12,842 bases of DNA from CAIXMG01 sp964628065 (lineage in GTDB: Bacteria > Patescibacteriota > Minisyncoccia > Phycocordibacterales > UBA1006), in assembly GCA_964628065.1 (NCBI GenBank), contig CAZVLM010000018.1, positions 1-12,842 on the forward strand. The letters run 5' to 3'. Positions 1-5,828 of this stretch are shown one piece after another. A program made the translations under genes and the position numbers. A model generated the notes under the pieces. It had not been told where the DNA came from and searched no databases. It saw only the letters and a list, made by a program, of their open reading frames with translations. Each line of letters begins with the position of its first letter. Position 1 is the first letter of the stretch.

Positions 1-1
1 C

Positions 2-1290
2 ACCTCCCCTTCGCAGGGGAGGAACCCTGAAGCCCCGTTCATGAAAACATTTCACTCATTAGGAGTGTATGTACTCCGCAGATTTTCTCGAGAAGCCGGA
101 CTTAAAAAGGATTTCGCCATCCTGGACACCAGCGACACCATGAAACTTATTAAGGAAGCAATGGAGCATCACGGCATCAATCCAAAGGTGCACGAACCGA
201 AGAAAATTCGAAGTTTCATTTCAAGCAAGAAAAGCGACGGCTTTACCGCCGAACGATTTGCCCAAGCAACCCACAGTGCGTTCACGGAAATTGTAGCAAC
301 TGTTTGGATAAGGTACGAAGAAATGAAAAGCAAAGAGTCCGGCGTCGACTTTGACGACCTTCTCTTGAAAACACTTGATCTTCTTGAAAAAAATACAGAA
401 GTGCGAGCAACGCTACAAAATCTTTGGAAATACATCCACATTGATGAGTATCAAGACACGAACAAGGTTCAGTACGATATTGTCCGATTGCTTGCAGAAA
501 AACACCACAACCTTTGTGTAGTAGGAGACACCGACCAGAATATTTATTCATGGCGAGGAGCAAACTTGAGAAACATCTTGAACTTTGAAAAGGATTATCC
601 TGAAGCTCAGATCATCCTGCTTGAAGAAAACTATCGATCGACTAAAAATATTCTTACGGCTGCTGATGAAGTTATTAAGAAAAATACGGCTCGCATTCAT
701 AAAACGCTTACAACAAAGCAACACGATGGTGAAAAGATTACATTGTTTACCGCCATGAATGAAGCTGATGAGGCGTATTACATTGCCCGAGCCGCACGAG
801 ACTTGATTAAAAATGGTGTGGCGCCCACAGAAATTGCAGTGCTGTACAGAACAAACTTTCAGTCTCGTATTTTAGAAGAAGCATTCTTGGGAGAGAATGT
901 TCCGTATCAATTACTGGGAACAAAATTCTTCGAACGAAAAGAAATTAAAGATGTGGTTTCTTATATTCGGGCAGCACTTAACAGAGAAGGATTGTCTGAC
1001 ATTAAGAGAGTCATTAACGAACCGAAACGAGGGCTGGGCCCTGCGGCGCTCATTAAAATTTTTGCAGGACAGGAAAGCGCGCTTCCTCCATCACAGGCAA
1101 AATCGTACCAAGCGTTCTCGCAGCTCATGGATAGTATTAAAGACTATTCAGAAAATCATTCTCCATCGGAACTTGTTCGTTTCGTTATTGAGAAGACGGG
1201 ATTTTATGATCTCTACCGCACCGGAACGGAAGACGAAAAGGAGCGACTGGAAAACCTAGAAGAGTTGGTGACGTTTGCAACAAGGTATGA
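2..1290 (+). CDS. uvrD: UvrD/PcrA-type superfamily 1A DNA helicase, N-terminal portion (5' end beyond window, 3' end at scaffold gap)
   Basis: ATP-dependent 3'-5' DNA helicase acting in repair and replication-fork processing. Counting residues from the ATG at 41, motif Ib (TFHSLG) is at 3-8, the Walker B motif II (HIDEYQDTN) at 133-141, motif III (VVGDTDQNIYSWRGA) at 160-174 and motif IV (EENYRST) near 195-201. A YRTNFQSR stretch and the 2B-type segment RGLGPAA follow. The ATG at 41 is probably not the start: the frame is open to base 2, and motif Ib normally lies about 90-100 residues into the protein. The Walker A motif I and Q motif therefore lie upstream of the window. Residues just before motif Ib (SPSQGRNPEA) are encoded by a palindrome and look inserted. 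The frame runs into the N gap; deleting the duplicated gap segment joins it to the C-terminal portion at 1391-1953. Family assignment is secure; whether it is UvrD, PcrA or Rep by name is not. Confidence 0.9.
3..22. repeat. GC-rich palindrome read in frame in the helicase gene
   Basis: Perfect 8-bp stem, CCTCCCCT (3-10) with AGGGGAGG (15-22), around a TCGC loop. It is followed by AACC. The frame is open through it, giving the peptide SPSQGR just upstream of helicase motif Ib, where related proteins do not have a conserved segment. It resembles the second palindrome at 1503-1524 in base composition, 4-nt loop and following GAACC. Confidence 0.7.
1236..1290 (+). repeat. 55-bp direct repeat, copy 1 (contig-end overlap)
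   Basis: Starts AAAAGGAGCGACTGG and ends AAGGTATGA, identical over all 55 bases to 1391-1445. It encodes helicase residues KERLENLEELVTFATRY in the upstream frame. Most likely an assembly overlap, not a biological repeat. Confidence 0.95.
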
Positions 1291-1390
1291 NNNNNNNNNN
1301 NNNNNNNNNNNNNNNNNNNNNNNNNNNNNNNNNNNNNNNNNNNNNNNNNNNNNNNNNNNNNNNNNNNNNNNNNNNNNNNNNNNNNNNNNN
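1291..1390. other. Scaffold gap of exactly 100 N
   Basis: One hundred consecutive N, a conventional placeholder length rather than a measured distance. It is bounded on both sides by the same 55-base sequence, so the two contig ends overlap and there is probably no missing sequence. Confidence 0.97.
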
Positions 1391-1445
1391 AAAAGGAGCG
1401 ACTGGAAAACCTAGAAGAGTTGGTGACGTTTGCAACAAGGTATGA
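1391..1445 (+). repeat. 55-bp direct repeat, copy 2 (contig-end overlap)
   Basis: Identical to 1236-1290 and offset from it by 155 bases, which shifts the reading frame by 2. This alone explains the apparent frame break in the helicase. The length of 55 fits an overlap of de Bruijn k-mer size; that is inference. Confidence 0.95.
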
Positions 1446-1953
1446 TAACTTCGCGCCACAGCCCCCTTCAGCCACCACCCCCGCTGACCTACGGTCAGTC
1501 GACCCCTCCTCATTCGAGGAGGGGCGAACCGAGCATGGTGCGCTTTCGAAGATGATAGAAGATATTGCGTTGCAGTCCGATCAAGATGAACTTGATGATA
1601 AGTCTAAGCGTGACGGAGTAAAACTTATGACTATTCACGCCTCAAAAGGACTAGAATTCGATTATGTTTTTATCGGGGGACTTGAACAGGGATTGTTCCC
1701 TCATGATGGATTTGATGAAAAGAAATCCGTTGAGGATCAAGAAGAAGAGCGCCGACTTTTCTATGTAGCCCTTACGCGGGCACGAAAAGAACTCCTGCTG
1801 TCGCACGCAATGATGCGCACAATTTACGGAGAGCAAACCTTCAACGAACCTTCTGAATTTCTTACAGACATTCCGCAAGAAATTATTAAGAGGCAGGATA
1901 ACTTTGGCGGGGAACCGCTGAAGCCACTCAAGACGATTTATTTAGATTGGTAA
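1391..1953 (+). CDS. uvrD: UvrD/PcrA-type helicase, C-terminal portion (same gene, after the scaffold gap)
   Basis: Continuation of the helicase gene, read in the frame whose codons begin at 1393 and ending at the TAA at 1951-1953. The first 55 bases repeat the last 55 before the gap. After them come a proline/serine-rich segment read from palindromic DNA (about 1463-1530), then the return to helicase sequence (ALSKMIEDIALQSDQ). Motif V (LMTIHASKGLEFDYVF, with GLEQGLFP just after) and motif VI (EEERRLFYVALTRARKEL, holding the arginine finger) are intact. The tail PLKTIYLDW resembles the end of Parcubacteria UvrD proteins as I recall them. A start at the ATG at 1420 would be an artefact of the gap. 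With the duplication collapsed, the visible protein is 598 residues from base 2, and a full protein of roughly 680-700 is expected. A perfect hairpin terminator follows 5 nt after the stop. Confidence 0.9.
1484..1498. repeat. Small palindrome in the intragenic insert
   Basis: Perfect 6-bp stem CTGACC (1484-1489) with GGTCAG (1493-1498) around a TAC loop. It lies 4 bases before the larger palindrome at 1503-1524, and the two seem to form one composite element read in frame as part of the segment TTPADLRSVDPSSFEEGR. Confidence 0.6.
1503..1524. repeat. GC-rich palindrome read in frame in the helicase gene
   Basis: Perfect 9-bp stem CCCCTCCTC (1503-1511) with GAGGAGGGG (1516-1524) around an ATTC loop, followed by CGAACC. 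In frame it gives PSSFEEGR, in a proline/serine-rich stretch between the YDNF and ALSKMIEDI segments of the helicase where a short linker would be expected. It lies about 60 bases after the assembly gap; a repeat of this kind elsewhere in the genome could have caused the contig break. Confidence 0.75.
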
Positions 1954-1958
1954 GACTA

Positions 1959-1989
1959 AAAATGGCACCTTCACTGAAGGTGCCATTTT
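1959..1989. terminator. Bidirectional intrinsic terminator between convergent genes
   Basis: Perfect 14-bp stem AAAATGGCACCTTC (1959-1972) with GAAGGTGCCATTTT (1976-1989) and a 3-nt loop. The A tract on one side and T tract on the other make it functional in both directions. It sits between the helicase stop (1953) and the stop of the minus-strand gene (1998). Confidence 0.92.
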
Positions 1990-1997
1990 GATAGAAA

Positions 1998-2519
1998 CTA
2001 TCTATTGAATTGTTTTAAGTGTACGTTAATATGTCTCCACATTAATCGCTTCCATTCTTTACCGCTTAACTCTCCAAACACCATATGTTCATTAGGTGTC
2101 GACAAGTCTGAGATACTACTTATTTTCTCAATAAGATTCAACAGCTTCACCTTGTCGTCATTAAAACTGCCAACCGGCGTTCCTTTGCCTTTTATTCCAT
2201 CGAACGGAATAAGTTCAGGAGCCCGAGGGATACCCGGAGGCCATGGCAACCACTGAGATGTCAGCTGTTTGATTACCGGAAAAGAAAATATCTGATACAT
2301 CACCGGTTGGTGCTCGGCTGTTTTTTCACCAAGTGCAATCCGTATTGGATCTGCAAGATGGGGAAGGATCTCCTGTACGGTCATAACACTAAAAAATGCG
2401 CTATCTGACTCTTGAAGATCTTTTATGCGGTTAATAATCTCTTTTTTATCAGTTTCATTGCCCAAAGTCTTCACCTTGGAAATAATGAACTGCCAAATCC
2501 ATAAAAAGAACTTTTTCAT
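1998..2519 (-). CDS. DUF1569 / DinB-superfamily-like protein
   Basis: A 173-residue protein read leftward from the ATG at 2517-2519. The C-terminal block HMVFGELSGKEWKRLMW followed by RHINVHLKQF matches my memory of the DUF1569 signature (HP-FG-LT--EW-RL--KH--HHLRQF). The middle PWPPGIPRAPEL and the earlier TVQEILPHLADPIRIALGEK also fit that family. DUF1569 belongs to the DinB/YfiT-like four-helix bundles, in which three histidines bind a metal; candidates here are the H in ILPHLAD and the two in RHINVH. A hydrophobic start (FFLWIWQFII) may anchor or pack the first helix. The biochemical role of the family is unclear; thiol-transferase or detoxification roles are known for relatives. A longer frame begins at 2588, but that start lies upstream of the -10 box at 2560-2565, so 2519 is chosen. 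The gene is convergent with the helicase and divergent from the prenyltransferase. Confidence 0.75.
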   Translation of the reverse strand: MKKFFLWIWQFIISKVKTLGNETDKKEIINRIKDLQESDSAFFSVMTVQEILPHLADPIRIALGEKTAEHQPVMYQIFSFPVIKQLTSQWLPWPPGIPRAPELIPFDGIKGKGTPVGSFNDDKVKLLNLIEKISSISDLSTPNEHMVFGELSGKEWKRLMWRHINVHLKQFNR

Positions 2520-2559
2520 ATCTCTTTTGTTTATTAAGTTTTTGGAATGTTCCTTTTCT

Positions 2560-2588
2560 AGTATAGCATACTTATATATAAAAGTCAA
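2560..2588 (-). promoter_or_regulatory. Near-consensus sigma-70-type promoter for the DUF1569-like gene
   Basis: Read on the minus strand, -35 TTGACT (2588-2583), a 17-bp spacer and -10 TATACT (2565-2560), with a TG one base before the -10 (extended -10). Transcription should start near 2553, leaving a leader of about 33 nt before the ATG at 2519. This rules out the upstream ATG at 2588 as a start. Confidence 0.85.
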
Positions 2589-2600
2589 TGATATGCTCTA

Positions 2601-2609
2601 TGTTATACT
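2601..2609 (+). promoter_or_regulatory. Extended -10 promoter for the prenyltransferase module (leaderless)
   Basis: TGTTATACT is an extended -10 box (TG, one base, TATACT at 2604-2609). The last base is 6 nt before the ATG at 2616, so transcription should begin at or next to the start codon. No clear -35 box is visible; its place overlaps the -35 of the divergent minus-strand promoter. Confidence 0.75.
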
Positions 2610-2615
2610 TCAGCA

Positions 2616-4214
2616 ATGATGAAGAAACTATTGAACTTTTTCGATTCGCTCGATTATTCGCCTCTTACTATTATTGTGATGGTACTATGTCTCACCGTAG
2701 TGCGCCTCTTCCTTGAAAGCTTTTCCAGCCCTGAGCCAACCGGATTCTTCGCTCAAATTATCGGAGTAGTCAGCTATGCAAGCCTCTATGGAATGCTTAT
2801 TACCTTCTTTACTATTCTGCTTTCATGGATTTCAAAAAAGCCCATGATGTGGGCGCTTCGCGTCGTGACACTCATTTTTCCTATTGTCATTCTTACTCCT
2901 CTTATCGATCTGGCATTTTCTGGAGGAACAGGATTTTGTATTGGGTACGTGCAAAGCGCAGATAAGTCATTTATTCAACACTTTTTTACATTTCTCTTTC
3001 CGCATGGGGCTCGATGCGGTATTACACCTGGGCTTCGCATACAGATTATTGTTGCCTCGATCGGAATGGCAGGCATTGTCGGCATGATCACAAAGTCATG
3101 GTGGCGAACAATTGTTGGAGGTGTGGGAACTTACGCGATTGCTTTTGTTGGAGGCATACTTCCTATTATCATCAATATCATCACACGCGTGGATAATACT
3201 CACACCTTCTTGTCAGATGCTATGGCTAGTCTCATGTCTACGACTCATTATCCTGCGGACGCTATTGGATTTACTGCATATCCTTCAACGGTAACTACTG
3301 CACTGCTTGCACGGGCACAGCTTCTGATCTGCATCATCGGAATACTTATTATTTGGTTCTACGCCCATCGCTCAACATGGAACGCTTGGTGGAAGGGCCT
3401 TAAAGCAAAGCTTCCTGTTGCAGGTATTCACTTCATGCTTATGATATTCGGACTAACGCTCGGATATCAGATTCTCGGAAAGCCCCTGCTTTGGCCGGAC
3501 TGGCTAGGGATCATTATCATTCTTCTTGCGTGGACATTCGCATGCTCCGGTCTCGGAGCCGCAAACGACTTGAATGACCAGACTATCGACGAAATCAGCA
3601 ACAAGAAGTGGTGGCTCATTGAACCGCGTATGGAAATCGGCCATTTGAAAGCAATCCAGACGATAGCGATCATTTTTGCCATCATGTTCGCGTGGACCAT
3701 AAACTATAATGTCCTTTACTGTATGTTTGCATTTATGGCTGCGTATGGCATGCACTCTGGAGGAATACGCTTCAAGCAGTTTTGGCCAACTTCTACATTC
3801 TTCATTGTGCTCTCTGGATGTGCAACATTCCTTGCGGGATACTTTGCGCTCTCAGGAGATCAAGTGGTTGGAAATGTTCCATTGTCACTTCTTGGCATGA
3901 TTGCCTTTCTTCTTATCCCTTACAGCATTGTAAAAGATATTCCAGATGTGGCGGGGGATTCGAAAAATGCCGTCTATACGTTCCCAGTGTACTTCGGCGT
4001 TACAGTAACAAGTGTCCTGGTTGTTGGACTCGTCATTCTTTGGATCATACTTTTCTCGCATATTATTCCATGGTTCATTGCTATCGGAGTCATTGCGTCC
4101 ACGATTGTGTTCACGATTAAGCGATCATGGATTTATAATAAGTCGCTCCTATTTGGAATTACGGCGGCGGTATGGTGTGTAGCCCTCTTGATCCATATTC
4201 TCTTCATTATTTAA
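2616..4214 (+). CDS. UbiA-superfamily membrane prenyltransferase with extra N-terminal membrane domain
   Basis: A 532-residue polytopic membrane protein. The C-terminal half (about 265-532) carries both aspartate motifs of the UbiA superfamily: NDxxDxxxD as N317-D318, D321, D325, and DxxDxxGD as D441, D444, D448 (KDIPDVAGD). These bind Mg2+ and the prenyl diphosphate during transfer to an acceptor at the membrane. UbiA proteins are usually about 280-320 residues. The first 250 here form extra hydrophobic segments (roughly 15-35, 45-72, 80-100, 140-190, 230-250) that I do not recognise. Several cysteines (108, 134) lie in a loop between them. The acceptor cannot be told from sequence; a quinone, heme, lipid or sugar are all possible. 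The polyprenyl-diphosphate synthase begins 2 nt after its stop and would supply the donor. An alternative start at the second ATG (2619) would remove one residue. Confidence 0.85.
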   Translation: MMKKLLNFFDSLDYSPLTIIVMVLCLTVVRLFLESFSSPEPTGFFAQIIGVVSYASLYGMLITFFTILLSWISKKPMMWALRVVTLIFPIVILTPLIDLAFSGGTGFCIGYVQSADKSFIQHFFTFLFPHGARCGITPGLRIQIIVASIGMAGIVGMITKSWWRTIVGGVGTYAIAFVGGILPIIINIITRVDNTHTFLSDAMASLMSTTHYPADAIGFTAYPSTVTTALLARAQLLICIIGILIIWFYAHRSTWNAWWKGLKAKLPVAGIHFMLMIFGLTLGYQILGKPLLWPDWLGIIIILLAWTFACSGLGAANDLNDQTIDEISNKKWWLIEPRMEIGHLKAIQTIAIIFAIMFAWTINYNVLYCMFAFMAAYGMHSGGIRFKQFWPTSTFFIVLSGCATFLAGYFALSGDQVVGNVPLSLLGMIAFLLIPYSIVKDIPDVAGDSKNAVYTFPVYFGVTVTSVLVVGLVILWIILFSHIIPWFIAIGVIASTIVFTIKRSWIYNKSLLFGITAAVWCVALLIHILFII

Positions 4215-4216
4215 TC

Positions 4217-4990
4217 ATGCAAAAAGATATTATCACTATTAACGCCGCATTGGATCGCTTAGTGTTCTCAAAAAACAGGCGACGTTTTACATTTATAAAA
4301 GCGGCGCGCTATGCAACACTTCCTGAAGGGCATCGCTACCGGGGACTAATAGCACTTCAAACTTATAAACTATTGGGTGGTCGCAATAAATCTTTCATGA
4401 AGGTAGTCGTGGGAATTGAATGCATCCATCACGCCACTCTCATTTTCGACGACTTGCCAGCGATGGATCATTCACCGATCCGCAAGGGAAAAGATTCTGT
4501 TTATAAGAAATTTGGGGAGGCGACGAGCATTCTTGCGGGATTATTCCTAGAACAAGAAGGGAAGCGCCTCATCCGAGAATCCGCAGAAGGCCATAATCTT
4601 ACCGCCAAAGATGTTCATGCAATATTAACAGCGGTAGACACTTCCACCTATACCCTCATCTGCGGACAAGAACTTGATTTGTCTCCTCAGAAAAAAACCT
4701 CTAAGGTTCAACAAGAAATACTTGAAACAAAAAATGATCTTTTTCGCCTTTCGGCAACGTTACCTGCCTTGTTCTTAAAGAAGGGGACTCATCTGAAGGT
4801 ACTTGAGTCATTTGGCAAGCAACTATCTGTCGGGTATCAGCTTTTAGATGACCTGCATGATAATGACGGGGTTTCGTCACTGAAAAAACTTAGTGTGGCC
4901 ACCTCTCGCGTTTCTGAAAGCTTACGACCCCTTCCAAATTCGAAAAGTCTGCAACACTTAGCATTATCCATGCTCACTTATGCGCCGTAA
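4217..4990 (+). CDS. Short trans-polyprenyl diphosphate synthase (IspA/FPP-GGPP synthase family)
   Basis: A 257-residue isoprenoid chain-elongation enzyme joining isopentenyl diphosphate to an allylic diphosphate. The first aspartate-rich motif is DDLPAMD (D78, D79, D84) followed by IRKGKDSVYKKFGEA, as in FPP/GGPP synthases. GQELDL (150-155) matches the family GQxxDL element, and the second aspartate motif is DDLHD (211-215). Two usual substrate-binding positions differ: the GGKRxRP motif is EGHRYRG (lysine replaced by histidine), and the KT pair is KN (172-173). The protein is about 40 residues shorter than usual. The start at 4217 is chosen because it lies 2 nt after the upstream stop; the longer frame from 4172 would overlap the prenyltransferase by 43 nt. 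It probably shares the promoter at 2601. It most likely feeds the neighbouring UbiA-like protein. Chain length cannot be read with confidence. The altered residues leave some doubt about full activity. Confidence 0.85.
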   Translation: MQKDIITINAALDRLVFSKNRRRFTFIKAARYATLPEGHRYRGLIALQTYKLLGGRNKSFMKVVVGIECIHHATLIFDDLPAMDHSPIRKGKDSVYKKFGEATSILAGLFLEQEGKRLIRESAEGHNLTAKDVHAILTAVDTSTYTLICGQELDLSPQKKTSKVQQEILETKNDLFRLSATLPALFLKKGTHLKVLESFGKQLSVGYQLLDDLHDNDGVSSLKKLSVATSRVSESLRPLPNSKSLQHLALSMLTYAP

Positions 4991-4999
4991 GGCGTTTTT
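4982..4999 (+). terminator. Short intrinsic terminator overlapping the polyprenyl synthase stop codon
   Basis: CGCC (4983-4986) pairs with GGCG (4991-4994) across a GTAA (GNRA-type) tetraloop that contains the TAA stop. A G-T wobble extends the stem, and T5 (4995-4999) follows. The stem is short, so strength is uncertain. Confidence 0.5.
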
Positions 5000-5000
5000 G

Positions 5001-5009
5001 TGTTATATT
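5001..5009 (+). promoter_or_regulatory. Extended -10 promoter for rsmA (leaderless)
   Basis: TGTTATATT is an extended -10 (TATATT at 5004-5009) ending 6 nt before the ATG at 5016, so the mRNA should begin at the start codon. No good -35 is visible. It is nearly identical to TGTTATACT at 2601-2609, at the same distance from the ATG. It directly follows the small terminator of the upstream gene. Confidence 0.75.
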
Positions 5010-5015
5010 CAATCC

Positions 5016-5828
5016 ATGAATCATCGCGCTAAAAAGTCTCTTGGTCAGAATTTCTTAAAATCTGACCCTATTTTAAACAAGATCATTGATGCGGCTCGAC
5101 TTTCCAAAGATGACGTGGTACTTGAAATTGGACCCGGGCTTGGAGCGCTTACTAAAAAATTGATACCTCTATGTAAAAAGGTAATCGCCGTGGAAAAAGA
5201 CGATTCACTCATTGAACATCTTGCCTCCACATTTGCATCGGATACCCATTTTAGCCTTATAAATGGTGACATTTTAGAATTTGACCCAAAAATTATCGGC
5301 ACCCCTTATAAACTGGTGGCAAATATCCCTTACAACATCACAGGGGCTATTATTGAAAAGTTCTTAAGTACGCCATTTCAGCCTGAAATAATGGTGCTTA
5401 TGGTACAAAAAGAGGTAGCGGAACGAATTTTAGCCAAGAATAAGAAGACAGGAGGCCCAGGAAAAGAAAGCATTCTGTCTGTTGCTGTTAAAGTATATGG
5501 AGATCCTACTTATATATGTACAGTGAAAGCGGGAAATTTTGTCCCGGCCCCATCAATAGACTCTGCGGTTATTCTTATTTCTGGTATTTCACGTAAAAAC
5601 TTTATAAACAAGCACCACGAGGAAGTATTCTTTCAAGTAATGAAAGCTGGGTTCGCACACAAAAGAAAAACGATCGCAGGAAATCTAAAAAATATCCTTG
5701 AACCCGAAGACGTAACGAAGGCACTCGAAGAAGCGGGCCTACTGCCACAGACTCGCGCAGAAGATATCACCATCATGGATTGGCTTATCTTGTCAAAAAT
5801 TGTGTATAATACACAATATGGCGCTTAA
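5016..5828 (+). CDS. rsmA: 16S rRNA (adenine1518-N6/adenine1519-N6)-dimethyltransferase RsmA (KsgA)
   Basis: Dimethylates the two adjacent adenines in the 3'-terminal hairpin of 16S rRNA, using S-adenosylmethionine, late in small-subunit assembly. The 270-residue length is normal. The N-terminal signature KKSLGQNFL is at 6-14. SAM motif I is EIGPGLGAL (37-45), with the ribose-binding acid E60 and D85 in NGDILEF. Catalytic motif IV is NIPYNIT (103-109). QKEVAERI, FVPAPSIDSAVI and the C-terminal RAEDIT follow, all typical of the family. The ATG at 5016 gives the classical MNHRAKKSLGQ start and lies 6 nt after a -10 box; a frame from 4980 would overlap the previous gene and add 12 unlike residues. 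The last 11 bases overlap the next gene. Identification is secure. Confidence 0.97.
   Translation: MNHRAKKSLGQNFLKSDPILNKIIDAARLSKDDVVLEIGPGLGALTKKLIPLCKKVIAVEKDDSLIEHLASTFASDTHFSLINGDILEFDPKIIGTPYKLVANIPYNITGAIIEKFLSTPFQPEIMVLMVQKEVAERILAKNKKTGGPGKESILSVAVKVYGDPTYICTVKAGNFVPAPSIDSAVILISGISRKNFINKHHEEVFFQVMKAGFAHKRKTIAGNLKNILEPEDVTKALEEAGLLPQTRAEDITIMDWLILSKIVYNTQYGA
5805..5810 (+). promoter_or_regulatory. -10 box inside the rsmA 3' end for the envelope operon (leaderless)
   Basis: Perfect TATAAT ending 7 nt before the ATG at 5818. This is the same geometry as the promoters at 2601 and 5001. It lies within the last codons of rsmA. No convincing -35 at 16-18 bp spacing. Confidence 0.65.

Noticed and set aside
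41..43. ATG at 41 as the true helicase start
   Set aside because: The frame is open upstream to base 2, and the ATG directly precedes motif Ib, so the Walker A region would be missing; the real start must lie outside the window.
1021..1090. Small GC-rich inverted repeats (AGGGC/GCCCT and GGAA-GCG/CGCTTCC) as further palindromic inserts
   Set aside because: They lie in conserved helicase sequence (KRGLGPAA) or have bulges and lack the GAACC flank of the other elements; probably chance.
1256..1420. Frameshift or pseudogenisation of the helicase
   Set aside because: The frame break equals the 155-base duplicated-plus-N segment; collapsing it gives an intact frame with all downstream motifs.
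2520..2588. Upstream start giving a 196-residue minus-strand protein
   Set aside because: The ATG at 2588 lies within the -35 box and upstream of the -10 of a near-consensus promoter; the ATG at 2519 is downstream of it.
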